A DNA stretch of 64,000 nucleotides. It comes from an uncultured Paracoccaceae bacterium. Lineage in GTDB: Bacteria > Pseudomonadota > Alphaproteobacteria > Rhodobacterales > Rhodobacteraceae. The notes beneath the pieces were generated by a model. The model saw only the letters and a program-made list of their open reading frames with translations, was not told the origin of the DNA and ran no database searches. The position numbers and the translations under genes were made by a program. How positions within the stretch are numbered: position 1 is the stretch's first letter; each line of letters starts with the position of its first letter. This document shows, in pieces, positions 52,454-61,439 of the stretch. The stretch lies in NCBI GenBank assembly GCA_947501555.1, contig CANMWG010000001.1, positions 310,001 to 374,000 on the forward strand. The letters are read 5' to 3'.

Positions 52454-52994
52454 TTTGATCCCCATCACCGCGTTGGGCACGGCAGCGGCTGAAACGACCC
52501 GGATCGGCCAATATGAATTGCATGAAAACACAGGGCTGGCCTTGGCATCACTGTCTTGCGCAGATGATGTGAAACCTTTTGGTCTGGCGCTGCCGGAGCC
52601 CGGCAAAATGACCCAAGATCCGCAGAGGCGGTCTGCGATTTGGATGGGCCAGGGCTTATGGTTGATCGCAGCGCAAGATCAGGCTGACAGCGACTTTGCG
52701 CACAGTTTGGGCGAGGAGCTTGGGCCGACATTTGCTGCAAAAATCACCGAACAGACTGATGCTTGGGTGGCTTTTGACATCAAAGCGACCAGCGAAGGGG
52801 ACATTCAAGCCGTTCTAGAACGATTGGTGAATTTGCCGTTTTCCGCCACTGGCCCGGGTTGCGCTGTCCGCACGCTTGTCCATCACCTGAGCGTCTTTAT
52901 TTTGCGCCCGAATCGCCAAGAAATTACTTTCTTGGGGTTGCGTTCCTACGCTGAAAGCCTTCACCACGTGCTGGAAGCATCCCTTCGAAAATGA
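52446..52994 (+). CDS. mgdD: Sarcosine oxidase gamma-like subunit, read as MgdD
   Basis: 182 residues starting at GTG 52446, eight bases before the mgdC stop ends and after AAGGGGAGCG; the track's earlier start is inside mgdC. The family's weak signature is present: SAIWMGQGLWLIAAQ and a DAWVAFDIKATSEGDIQAVLERLVNLPF stretch, ending in a conserved FLGLRSYAESLHHVLEASL. It is a small structural subunit that contacts the GcvT part of the alpha chain. Confidence 0.8.
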   Translation: MTDLIPITALGTAAAETTRIGQYELHENTGLALASLSCADDVKPFGLALPEPGKMTQDPQRRSAIWMGQGLWLIAAQDQADSDFAHSLGEELGPTFAAKITEQTDAWVAFDIKATSEGDIQAVLERLVNLPFSATGPGCAVRTLVHHLSVFILRPNRQEITFLGLRSYAESLHHVLEASLRK

Positions 52995-53034
52995 CATGCC
53001 TATCGAACCCTCCCTCTAACACAACGGACCCATC

Positions 53035-53919
53035 ATGAACCGCTATTGCTTGACCGTGACATGCCTGCGCGCGCGCGGCATTATATCTGCAATCTCGACC
53101 TATCTTGCTGAAAAGGGCTGCAACATCACAGCCAGTCATCAGTTTGATGACCCCGATACAAGCCAGTTTTTCACCCGGTTAAGCTTTACCTCCGAGGAAG
53201 GTGTTGGGCTAGCCGAGTTGGAGCAGGATTTCGCTGCAGTGGCTGCAGGTCACGCGATGGATTTTGCCTTTCATGATGACGCGACCAAGATGAAGGTTGT
53301 GATCATGGTCAGCCGCTTCGGCCATTGCTTGAATGACCTTTTGTATCGCGCCCGTATTGGTGCATTGCCGATTGAAATTGTCGCGGTGATTTCCAATCAT
53401 ATGGACTACCAAAAGCAGGTCGTGAACGCGGATATTCCCTATCACTGCATCAAGGTGACCAAAGAGAATAAACCGGAAGCGGAAGCTGCCATTATGGCGG
53501 TTGTTGAGGAGGCGGGCGCCGAGCTGATCGTCCTGGCCCGCTATATGCAGATTTTGTCTGACGAGATGTGCCAGAAAATGTCGGGCCGGATCATCAATAT
53601 TCACCACTCTTTCCTGCCGAGCTTTAAAGGGGCCGCCCCTTACAAACAGGCCTTTGCCAAGGGTGTGAAGCTGATCGGCGCAACCTCGCATTATGTGACG
53701 GCTGATCTGGACGAGGGGCCGATCATTGAACAGGATATTGTGCGCGTCAGCCATGCACAGAGCGCGGATGACTATGTGTCATTAGGCCGCGATGTGGAAA
53801 GCCAGGTACTGTCCCGCGCAATCCATGCCCATGTGCACCACCGCGTCTTCGTTAACGGATCAAAGACAGTGGTCTTTCCCGCGCCCCCAGGCAGCTACAG
53901 TTCCGAGCGTATGGGGTAG
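53035..53919 (+). CDS. purU: Formyltetrahydrofolate deformylase
   Basis: 294 residues. An N-terminal ACT domain (YCLTVTCLRARGIISAISTYLAEKGCNI) is followed by a formyltransferase-like hydrolase domain (KVVIMVSRFGHCLNDLLYR, LIVLARYMQILSDEM, NIHHSFLPSFKGAAPYKQAFAKGVKLIGATSHYVTADLDEGPII). The His in NIHHSFLPSF and the Asp in ADLDEGP are catalytic. It releases formate and THF from 10-formyl-THF, so that methylated-amine oxidation does not exhaust THF. It lies 40 bases after mgdD and closes the operon before a terminator. Confidence 0.95.
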   Translation: MNRYCLTVTCLRARGIISAISTYLAEKGCNITASHQFDDPDTSQFFTRLSFTSEEGVGLAELEQDFAAVAAGHAMDFAFHDDATKMKVVIMVSRFGHCLNDLLYRARIGALPIEIVAVISNHMDYQKQVVNADIPYHCIKVTKENKPEAEAAIMAVVEEAGAELIVLARYMQILSDEMCQKMSGRIINIHHSFLPSFKGAAPYKQAFAKGVKLIGATSHYVTADLDEGPIIEQDIVRVSHAQSADDYVSLGRDVESQVLSRAIHAHVHHRVFVNGSKTVVFPAPPGSYSSERMG

Positions 53920-53926
53920 GACCCAG

Positions 53927-53951
53927 GAGGATAGGCGATCCGTCTATCCTC
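53927..53951 (+). terminator. Hairpin terminator after purU
   Basis: GAGGATAG and CTATCCTC form an 8-bp stem around a 9-base loop, seven bases after the purU stop, followed by AATAATT. The T-run is weak, so efficiency is uncertain. Confidence 0.65.
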
Positions 53952-54033
53952 AATAATTGCTGTTTCTACTTTTTGATGGGATTGATCTACATTTGCATTC
54001 CAGCAAGTGTATCAACCCAGATGAGGTGGAAAT

Positions 54034-54252
54034 ATGGATCCCAGAGATGAGGCGGCTGATGACTATGACGCAATTGCATCCGAGTTGGAGCGTGCTGCAG
54101 CGCATGCGCGCGTCTCAGCTCAGCATTTTCGGGATCGCAACATTCCATCTGCCGGTGCACATACCGTGGCACTGCTTGGCCACTTAGAGGTCGCTAAAGA
54201 GCTCTTGGCGACCCGGGCAAAGATTGCTGCCAAAGTCGCGACGTTATCTTAG
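54034..54252 (+). CDS. Small helical protein of unknown function
   Basis: 72 residues, ATG preceded by GAGGTGG at good spacing. The sequence is acidic at the start (MDPRDEAADDYDAIASELERA) and predicted to be mostly helix, with no membrane span or known motif. It stands alone between purU and the ABC operon. The good ribosome site supports a real gene; nothing indicates its job. Confidence 0.5.
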   Translation: MDPRDEAADDYDAIASELERAAAHARVSAQHFRDRNIPSAGAHTVALLGHLEVAKELLATRAKIAAKVATLS

Positions 54253-54335
54253 GGCTTTCAACGCTGCTTTGGCTTACACCGGCGGGCCGGATCTGCAACG
54301 TACCGGTTAGGCTCTGAGATTATCTGAGAAGCGCC

Positions 54336-55973
54336 TTAGTTTCCGGCGCCTTCCATTTTGCGCGCCGCTGTCACACCTTCAAGCCAGCCGATTTTCATCT
54401 CGGGGACCGAAGAGAGCAATAGGTCCGTATAGTCGTCAAAGGGCGGTGCCAGCACGTCGCTTTTGCTGCCATACCGCGCCAATTTGCCCAAATGCATCAC
54501 CGCAATGGAATCGGCGATTGCCCGCACCGTTGCAATGTCGTGGGTGATAAACAGATAAGCCACGTTTTCGCGCGCTTGCAGATCGAGCAAAAGTTTCAGG
54601 ATGCCATCGGCCACAAGCGGGTCAAGCGCGCTTGTCACCTCATCGCAGATGATCACCTTTGGGTTTGCTGCCAGTGCTCGCGCAATGCAGACCCGTTGTT
54701 TCTGCCCCCCTGAAAGCTCGGCCGGGTACCGCTTGGCCGTGTCTGCTGGCAGTTCGATCTTCTCAAGCAGGGCGGCGACCTGTTTGTCGCGTTCCTTGCC
54801 CTTGACGCCAAAATAGAATTCTAGTGGCCGCCCGATGATTGTTGCGACCGTTTGGCGTGGATTCATGGCTGTATCGGCCATCTGATAGATCATCTGGATA
54901 TCGCGCAAATCATCCACAGGGCGGTTTGCCTGCACCGGAGTGAGCGTCCGGCCTTCAAATGTGATCTGACCCGAAGAGGCGGGCAGAAGCCCTGTCAACA
55001 CGCGTGCGAGCGTCGATTTTCCTGATCCACTTTCCCCCACAACGGCTAAGGTTTGCCCGGCGAAAATGTCGACTGATACATCGTGCAGCACCTTCGGCCC
55101 TTTACCGTATCCTGCAACGATATTTTGCATGCTGATCAGTGGCGTCTCTGTCTGGTCCTGCGCGGCGTGCGTGATGGATCGCACCGAGACGAGCGCTTTT
55201 GTATAGTCCTCCTGCGGGGCTTCGATGATCTGTTGTGTGCTGCCGTGTTCGACCTTTTTGCCGTTGCGCAGGACCATGATTTCATCCGCCACCTGCGCCA
55301 CAACAGCAAGGTCATGGGTGATATAAAGTGCGGCCACCCCGGTGAGCCGAATGGCGTTTTTAATCGCGGCCAAAACGTCAATCTGGGTTGTTACGTCAAG
55401 CGCGGTTGTCGGTTCGTCAAAGACAATCAGGTCAGGCTGAGGGCAGAGCGCCATCGCCGTCATGACCCGTTGCAATTGACCGCCCGACACCTGATGCGGG
55501 TAGCGGGAGCCAATGTTTTCTGGGTCTGGCAGGCTGAGGGCTTTGAACAGGTCGACGGCGCGTGCTTCGGCTTCGGCTTTGGTGGCAAGCCCATGTTCCA
55601 AAGTTGCCTCGATCACTTGATCGATCAAACGATGCGCCGGGTTGAAGCCTGCTGCCGCCGATTGCGAAACATAGCACACTTCGCGTCCGCGCAGTTGGTT
55701 TAGCCCTTGTCGGTTCAGCGTCAGGATATCGCGTCCGTTGACAAAAACTTCGCCGCCGGTGATTTCGACGCCGCCTCGGCCGTAGGCCAGCGATGACAGG
55801 CCGATCGTAGACTTGCCAGCCCCGGATTCACCGATGAGCCCCAGTACCTTGCCTTTTGCCAAAGTGGTTGAGACACTTTCGACGATGGTGATATCGCGCG
55901 CGGGTTTGCCCGGTTCACGCACCGATACGCCGATTTTCAGGTTCCGAATGTCAAGAAACGCGTCAGCTGTCAC
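54336..55973 (-). CDS. Peptide-type ABC transporter, fused double ATP-binding protein (DppD-DppF)
   Basis: 545 residues containing two complete ABC domains. The first (1-270) has Walker A GESGAGKST, signature VSGGQLQR and Walker B LIVFDEPTTALD. The second (285-545) has GESGSGKST, LSGGQKQR and VIICDEVTSALD, with Asp-Glu-Val instead of Asp-Glu-Pro after the second Walker B. In many dipeptide/nickel-type systems these are separate proteins. Its start overlaps the permease gene by 11 bases. Confidence 0.92.
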   Translation of the reverse strand: MTADAFLDIRNLKIGVSVREPGKPARDITIVESVSTTLAKGKVLGLIGESGAGKSTIGLSSLAYGRGGVEITGGEVFVNGRDILTLNRQGLNQLRGREVCYVSQSAAAGFNPAHRLIDQVIEATLEHGLATKAEAEARAVDLFKALSLPDPENIGSRYPHQVSGGQLQRVMTAMALCPQPDLIVFDEPTTALDVTTQIDVLAAIKNAIRLTGVAALYITHDLAVVAQVADEIMVLRNGKKVEHGSTQQIIEAPQEDYTKALVSVRSITHAAQDQTETPLISMQNIVAGYGKGPKVLHDVSVDIFAGQTLAVVGESGSGKSTLARVLTGLLPASSGQITFEGRTLTPVQANRPVDDLRDIQMIYQMADTAMNPRQTVATIIGRPLEFYFGVKGKERDKQVAALLEKIELPADTAKRYPAELSGGQKQRVCIARALAANPKVIICDEVTSALDPLVADGILKLLLDLQARENVAYLFITHDIATVRAIADSIAVMHLGKLARYGSKSDVLAPPFDDYTDLLLSSVPEMKIGWLEGVTAARKMEGAGN

Positions 55974-56796
55974 CCCGACCCCCTTTCAAATCTGTTGTAC
56001 GGTTCAAGATCCAATCGGCAATCAGATTGATTGAGATGGCCAGCACAGCAATAGCCCCCGCCGGAATCAAGGCCGCGGGAATACCGAAGATGATGCCGTC
56101 CTTGTTTTCTTTGACCATGCCGCCCCAATCCGCCTCGGGTGGTTGAATGCCCAGACCTAGAAAGGACAGTGCCGAAAGGAATAGCACAGCGAAAATGAAC
56201 CGAAGGCCCAATTCCGCGACCAGAGTGGATAGCGCGTTGGGCAGGATTTCACGGGTGATGATCCAGATACGGCCTTCGCCGCGTAGTTTGGCGGCTTCGA
56301 CGAAATCCATCACGTTGACATCGACAGCGACAGCGCGTGACAGGCGGAACACCCGCGTCGCATCCAGAATGCCCATCACGAAGATCAGCGTCACGATGTT
56401 CGCTGGCAGCACTGACAGCACAACCAAGGCGAAAATCAGCGTGGGGATCGACATCAGCAGATCGACGGATCGCGATAGCAATTGGTCTGACCAACCGCCG
56501 ATGACGGCGGCGAACATGCCCAGAAACGACCCAAGGGTGAATGATACCAGCGTTGCGAGGGCTGCGATTGTCAGCGTTGTGCGCGCGCCGTAGATCATTC
56601 TGGTCAAAAGATCGCGCCCAAGATTGTCGGTGCCCAACAGATGCTCGGACGACATTGGTTCCCAGACGTCCCCAACGATTTCGCTCATGCCATAAGGCGC
56701 GATCAGGGGGGCAAAGACAGCTGCCAGCACGAAAATGCTGGTCGCGATGATGCCAAGCCAGGCGCTGACGGGGATTGATTTGATATCCATTTCCAA
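55963..56796 (-). CDS. Peptide-type ABC transporter permease (DppC-like)
   Basis: 277 residues with about six membrane spans and the family EAA loop (DFVEAAKLRGEGRIWIITREILPNALSTLVAELGLRFIFAVL). The segment LLGTDNLGRDLLTRMIYGARTTL near residue 55 is the DppC/OppC hallmark. It lies two bases after the other permease gene. Confidence 0.92.
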   Translation of the reverse strand: MEMDIKSIPVSAWLGIIATSIFVLAAVFAPLIAPYGMSEIVGDVWEPMSSEHLLGTDNLGRDLLTRMIYGARTTLTIAALATLVSFTLGSFLGMFAAVIGGWSDQLLSRSVDLLMSIPTLIFALVVLSVLPANIVTLIFVMGILDATRVFRLSRAVAVDVNVMDFVEAAKLRGEGRIWIITREILPNALSTLVAELGLRFIFAVLFLSALSFLGLGIQPPEADWGGMVKENKDGIIFGIPAALIPAGAIAVLAISINLIADWILNRTTDLKGGRGDS

Positions 56797-56798
56797 AC

Positions 56799-57755
56799 CT
56801 ATTTTGGATGCCGCAAGCGGGGATTTGACAGGACCGAGACGATATCGGCCACAAGGTTCAGACCGATATAGATCGCTGCGAAAACAAGGCCGCAGGCCTG
56901 CACCACGGGCACATCGCGTTTGGCGACGTGATCAACCAGATATTGCCCCATTCCTGGGTAGACAAAGATCACTTCAACTACCACGACGCCGACGATCAGA
57001 TAGGCGAGGTTCAACATCACCACGTTGACCACAGGCGACACGGCATTGGGCAGCGCGTGCTTCCAGATGATCTTGAACGCAGCCAACCCCTTTAGCTCGG
57101 CGGTTTCAATATAGGCCGATTGCATGACGTTCAGGATCGCCGCTCGTGTCATACGCATCATATGTGCCAGCACAACAAGGGTCAGCGTCACCGCAGGTAG
57201 GACGACCGCCTGCAACCTGTCACCGAAGGGCATGCCCTCATAGACGGTCGCCACGGTTGGAAACCAGCCTAGCTTGACCCCAAAGACCAAGATCAGCAGG
57301 TATCCGATGAAGAATTCGGGCAGGGAAATACAGGCGAGTGTCGCGCCGGAGATCATTTTGTCGGGCCAGCGATTTTTGAACCGAACGGCGATCAGGCCGA
57401 GCAAGATCGCGGTGGGCACGGACATCACCGCAGCAACAGTCGCCAAGAATAATGTGTTGCCCAGCCTGAGGCCAATCGCTTCGGATACGCTTTGTCCGCT
57501 TGTCAGCGCTGTCCCCAGATCGCCGGTGGCGATACCGGCCAGCCACGCGAAATAGCGGGTTATTGCAGGCTCATTCAGCCCCAATTCAGCCCGCAAATTG
57601 GCTAGACTTTCGGGTGTTGCGGATTGCCCGAGGATGGATTGAGCGACGTCACCGGGCAGGATTTGCGTCCCCACAAAAATCAGGATCGAAACCGCAAACA
57701 GCATCAGAATGCCCAGCGAAATTCGCTGGGCAATAAGTTTTAGCGCGAGGCTCAT
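56799..57755 (-). CDS. Peptide-type ABC transporter permease (DppB-like)
   Basis: 318 residues. DppB/OppB marks are an N-terminal span followed by ILPGDVAQSILGQSATPESLANLRAELGLNEPAITRYFAWL and the EAA loop YIETAELKGLAAFKIIWKHALPNAVSPVVNVVMLNLAYLIVGVVVVE. It begins one base after the binding-protein gene ends. Confidence 0.93.
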   Translation of the reverse strand: MSLALKLIAQRISLGILMLFAVSILIFVGTQILPGDVAQSILGQSATPESLANLRAELGLNEPAITRYFAWLAGIATGDLGTALTSGQSVSEAIGLRLGNTLFLATVAAVMSVPTAILLGLIAVRFKNRWPDKMISGATLACISLPEFFIGYLLILVFGVKLGWFPTVATVYEGMPFGDRLQAVVLPAVTLTLVVLAHMMRMTRAAILNVMQSAYIETAELKGLAAFKIIWKHALPNAVSPVVNVVMLNLAYLIVGVVVVEVIFVYPGMGQYLVDHVAKRDVPVVQACGLVFAAIYIGLNLVADIVSVLSNPRLRHPK

Positions 57756-57756
57756 A

Positions 57757-59340
57757 TCAGCTTGTGACCCACATTTTCATTGGGCCGTAGAAGTTCATCA
57801 GCTCAAAGCCTTTGCTTGGGCCCCAGCCCGCAACGTCATCAGACACAGCGTCGATGAAGTTGTTGAACATCGGACAGATCAGACCGCCTTCTTCATGGAC
57901 GATCATACCCATATCCGCGTACATTTGGGTCCTGTTCGCGGCGTCCAATTCAGCCCGCGCGGCGAACAGCAACTGGTCGAATTGTTCATTGAAGAAGCGT
58001 GTGTCGTTCCAGTCTGCCGTGGACAGGTAAGCGGTAGAATACATCGCATCTTGCGTCGCCCGTCCGCCCCAATAGCTTGTGCAGAACGGCTGGTTGTTCC
58101 AAACCTCTGACCAGTACCCGTCACTGGGCTCGCGGCTGATATCCAGCGTGATCCCCGCAGCGGCGGCACTTTGCTGGAACAGCTGTGCCGCATCCGGTGC
58201 ACCAGGGAATGAGTTATCGGAGGTCCGCAACAGGATGCTGCCGTCATGGCCTGAGGCGTTGTAGTGGAAGGCTGCCTTGTCGGGATCATAGGACCGCTGC
58301 TCTAATTCGCTGAAGAACGGATATGAGGCGTTGATTGGCGTGTCATTCCCGATGCTGCCGTTTCCGAACAGGATCTTTTCGACCATCTCTTCGCGGTTCA
58401 TGGCGTATTTCAACGCGAGGCGCAGATCTTTGTTGTCATAGGGGGCCGTGTTGGCGTGCATGATGAACACATAATGACCCGCACTTGGGACAGAATGCAC
58501 TTCGACACCTGCCATCCGGCTGACCAGTGATGCCACTTTCGGAGGCACCCGGTTGACCATATGCACTTGGCCTGATTGCAACGCGGCCACCCGTGCCGTG
58601 TCATCGTTGATCACAGTCATCTCGATGCTAGCTGCATGGCCAAGATCGGGGTCCCAGTAGTTGGGGTTCTTTTCTGCAACGAACCGCACGCCCATCTCGA
58701 CGCTTTGCAGCACATATGGCCCGGTGCCGATTGCCGCGGTCGGATCGTCTTTACCGCCGTTTGGCTGGATCATCAGGTGATAATCTGACAGCAAGAACGG
58801 CAGATCCGCGTTCGGGCTGTCGAGTTCGATGATGAATGCGTCGCCTTCAGCGCGCATGGCGCTAATGCTGGTCAAGAGCCCAAGAGCACCAGAGGTCGAA
58901 TCCTCATTTGCGTGCCGTTCGAGCGTGGCCAAGACGTCCTCGGCGGTCAGTGTCTGACCATTAGAGAAGGTCACGCCATTGCGGATTTTGAATGTCCAGG
59001 TTGTGGCGTCAGCCGAGGCTTCGAATTCGGTGGCCAAACGCATTTCAAGCCCGCCATCAGGTGCCAGCTCAACAAGCGGTTCACCCCAAAGGCGGTTGAC
59101 CATCGCAGCGGTTGAGTTCGCGGCCAATGCCGGATCGAGGCTGTCTGTTGAGGCCCCGCCTTGCATGGCCACCTTGATGGTGCCGCCCTTGATTGCGCCT
59201 TGCGCCATCACAGCGCTGGACAGCAGAGTATTTGCCGTTGCTGCGGAAAACCCCAATGCGCCCGCGCGCCCCAGGAAGCTGCGCCGGTCAAGGCGTTTGC
59301 GGGCCACTTGTTGGCTGAGATACTTCAGTTCGTCGTTCAT
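57757..59340 (-). CDS. Peptide-type ABC transporter substrate-binding protein with Tat signal
   Basis: 527 residues, SBP_bac_5 family. The N-terminus carries a twin-arginine signal (RLDRRSFLGRAGALGFSAATANTLL...VMAQG), so the protein is exported folded. Family segments: LVELAPDGGLEMRLATEFEASADATTWTFKIRNGVTFSNGQTLTAEDVLATLERH, IGTGPYVLQSVEMG and DLRLALKYAMNREEMV. It binds a peptide or other small ligand; the linked CocE-type hydrolase suggests an ester or amide. First of the four transport genes after the hydrolase. Confidence 0.92.
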   Translation of the reverse strand: MNDELKYLSQQVARKRLDRRSFLGRAGALGFSAATANTLLSSAVMAQGAIKGGTIKVAMQGGASTDSLDPALAANSTAAMVNRLWGEPLVELAPDGGLEMRLATEFEASADATTWTFKIRNGVTFSNGQTLTAEDVLATLERHANEDSTSGALGLLTSISAMRAEGDAFIIELDSPNADLPFLLSDYHLMIQPNGGKDDPTAAIGTGPYVLQSVEMGVRFVAEKNPNYWDPDLGHAASIEMTVINDDTARVAALQSGQVHMVNRVPPKVASLVSRMAGVEVHSVPSAGHYVFIMHANTAPYDNKDLRLALKYAMNREEMVEKILFGNGSIGNDTPINASYPFFSELEQRSYDPDKAAFHYNASGHDGSILLRTSDNSFPGAPDAAQLFQQSAAAAGITLDISREPSDGYWSEVWNNQPFCTSYWGGRATQDAMYSTAYLSTADWNDTRFFNEQFDQLLFAARAELDAANRTQMYADMGMIVHEEGGLICPMFNNFIDAVSDDVAGWGPSKGFELMNFYGPMKMWVTS

Positions 59341-59344
59341 TATG

Positions 59345-61393
59345 TTACTCCATCCTGTCCTGATGTTTATTTTGTTTTGCGGCTGTTTGCCTGTCTACAC
59401 TGTCGTAAAAGGATCGCTGATAAATGCAGTGCTTCCCTTCAAATGCCTGAAAATTAACTGTTACATAGTAGGTGTTTGCGTCGCTATGCATCGCCATCTC
59501 GACACGTGTGGTTGCGGCGAAATCATCGCGGGAAATGGATCGATCCCAAGTGATTTCGGCTTTCGGGGTCGTGATGTCGGCCTCATTGATTGACCAAACC
59601 TCCTCGACTGCGCTTGTTGTCTTTAATCCGTGGTCAAGATGTTCTGTTTCACCATGATCCGCAGTGATCACGAGTTGATGCCCCCCGTCAACCAATCGCA
59701 TCTCTTTCGTCTCATTTGGGTTGCGGGTCCGGGTTTCGGCTGGTGTATCATCAGGTTCGAGTGGTGGACAGTCCCAATCCAGTCCGGCGGCATCCTTCAA
59801 TTGAGGCAGGTCCAGCTGGACATCGGAGAAAGATAGTTCAACTTGCCCAGGCTCTGGCCAGATGAAAGGCCAGTAAGACGCTGAAATTGCGAGCCGAATA
59901 CGGTGCCCCTTTGGGACAGTATAGGCGGCCTGATCAAGTTGAAGCGTGACTTCGTAAGGGGTGCCGGGTGTGAGTGGTTCTGCGGTTTCAAAGCCATTCC
60001 GGAATGCGAGATTTAGAATGCCAAGACAAATCATTGTGGATGAGCCATCCGGTGCGACATCACACAGGCGCGCGATCATTTGCCCGTAGGGCTGATCCGA
60101 TGCCACATTGCAGCGCAGGACGCCAGCCCCAAGCAGCGCAAAATTGTCTTCGAGCGGCACCCCGTCAAAGCAGACGGACAGAGCGTCGTCAGATGCTTGG
60201 TTGTCAGGCAATTCCCCGGGGCCAAATCCAAAGGGGAAGAATTCGCCAAACATCTGTCCGCAGAGCGGATGGCTGGCAACTTTGACGGTGCCTTCAAAAG
60301 GCGTGTGCTGAGGTGCGATTTGCGGTGCGGGCCATTGCGGTAAACCGATCCAGCGCCCAGGGCGATGGTCATAGCTTGTTTTGGGCGCGATCCCATCCAT
60401 CAGGTAGACGCGATAGTCTGGATCGTCCTCAACACCATTATGCGCGCCTTTCAGCCATCGGTCCCACCAGCGCAATGCTTCGCTGAGGAAATTCATACGC
60501 GGCTCAGGCGAGGCGATATGGGGGTACTTGTGGTTCCACGGCCCAACAATAGCCTTGACCGGGCCGGAGGTTCCGCCCTCCAGAAGTTTCGCGGAGGTGT
60601 TGCGGTATCCGTCGTGCCAGCCGCTGATGCTAAGCACCGCGGCTTCGATTTTTGTGAAATCCTCGCAAACAGAGCCGTGCTGCCAATAGGCATCGCGGGA
60701 TGCATGGCGCAACCAATCGCTGATCAAGAAGGGTGTATTTTCGAGCCGATGAAGCCAGGTTTTGCGCCAGTCGGCACCGACCAACGCAGGATCAGGTGGC
60801 ATGGACATCCAGGACATGGCCGTTGCGGCCCACCCGACATTTTCGGTCAGCTGGCATCCGCCCTTGTAATGGATATCGTCATGGAACCGGTCGACACTGG
60901 AACACAGGCTGATGACAGCTTTCAGGGCAGGGGGCTGCCGTGCTGCAACTTGCAGGCTGTTGAAGCCACCCCACGAAATTCCCATCATCCCAACGGAGCC
61001 CGAACACCAGGTTTGCTCGGCGATCCAGCCAATGGTCTCTTCGATGTCCGACAGTTCCTGTTCTGAGTATTCGTCTTCAAACAAGCCATCGGAATCGCCA
61101 CATCCGCGCAAATCCACCCTTAGACAGACATAGCCATGCGGTGCCATCTGCGCATGGGTTGTTTCATCTCGTGCTGCCGTGCCATCGCGTTTGCGGTAGG
61201 GCAGCATTTCTAAGATCGCTGGAAGAGGATCATCTGCGGCAGTGTCCGGCATCCAGACCTTGGCGGACAAGGTCACACCATCGCGCATGGATATCCGCAA
61301 ATCATCAATAATTTTCACCGGTTGCAATTCGGTAGCCAGAACGAATCCCTCATTTTTCTCACGTGAGAAATTGCAGATTTCAATCGATGGCAC
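59345..61393 (-). CDS. CocE/NonD-family serine hydrolase (X-Pro dipeptidyl-peptidase-like)
   Basis: About 680 residues: an alpha/beta-hydrolase part (ISMRDGVTLSAKVWMPD, LEMLPYRKRDG, VDLRGCGDSDG, nucleophile motif GISWGG, and a His in GPWNHKYPH) and a C-terminal jelly-roll (KGHRIRLAISASYWPFIWPEPG). No signal peptide, so it acts in the cytoplasm on the imported compound as an esterase or amidase. The annotated start at 61393 is doubtful: a perfect 16-bp palindrome lies within codons 8-13, and the family domain begins near residue 25. TTG 61327 is an alternative. It leads the ABC operon by four bases. Confidence 0.83.
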   Translation of the reverse strand: MPSIEICNFSREKNEGFVLATELQPVKIIDDLRISMRDGVTLSAKVWMPDTAADDPLPAILEMLPYRKRDGTAARDETTHAQMAPHGYVCLRVDLRGCGDSDGLFEDEYSEQELSDIEETIGWIAEQTWCSGSVGMMGISWGGFNSLQVAARQPPALKAVISLCSSVDRFHDDIHYKGGCQLTENVGWAATAMSWMSMPPDPALVGADWRKTWLHRLENTPFLISDWLRHASRDAYWQHGSVCEDFTKIEAAVLSISGWHDGYRNTSAKLLEGGTSGPVKAIVGPWNHKYPHIASPEPRMNFLSEALRWWDRWLKGAHNGVEDDPDYRVYLMDGIAPKTSYDHRPGRWIGLPQWPAPQIAPQHTPFEGTVKVASHPLCGQMFGEFFPFGFGPGELPDNQASDDALSVCFDGVPLEDNFALLGAGVLRCNVASDQPYGQMIARLCDVAPDGSSTMICLGILNLAFRNGFETAEPLTPGTPYEVTLQLDQAAYTVPKGHRIRLAISASYWPFIWPEPGQVELSFSDVQLDLPQLKDAAGLDWDCPPLEPDDTPAETRTRNPNETKEMRLVDGGHQLVITADHGETEHLDHGLKTTSAVEEVWSINEADITTPKAEITWDRSISRDDFAATTRVEMAMHSDANTYYVTVNFQAFEGKHCIYQRSFYDSVDRQTAAKQNKHQDRME
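61355..61370. promoter_or_regulatory. Perfect 16-bp palindrome TTTCTCACGTGAGAAA
   Basis: The sequence is its own reverse complement and lies between the hydrolase and the divergent XRE-type gene (start 61440). If the hydrolase starts at 61327 the palindrome is 28 bases upstream of it, an ideal operator position. It is probably bound by the divergent regulator. Confidence 0.55.
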
Positions 61394-61439
61394 TATAGAG
61401 TGATTATATGCTACTTTGCGCTATTTTAAGCCAATCGGA

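Noticed and set aside
47982-52994. Sarcosine oxidase soxBDAG
   Set aside because: The homology is real, but position beside gmaS/mgs and purU and the zinc-less delta subunit favour N-methylglutamate dehydrogenase; I keep sarcosine as an alternative rather than the main call.
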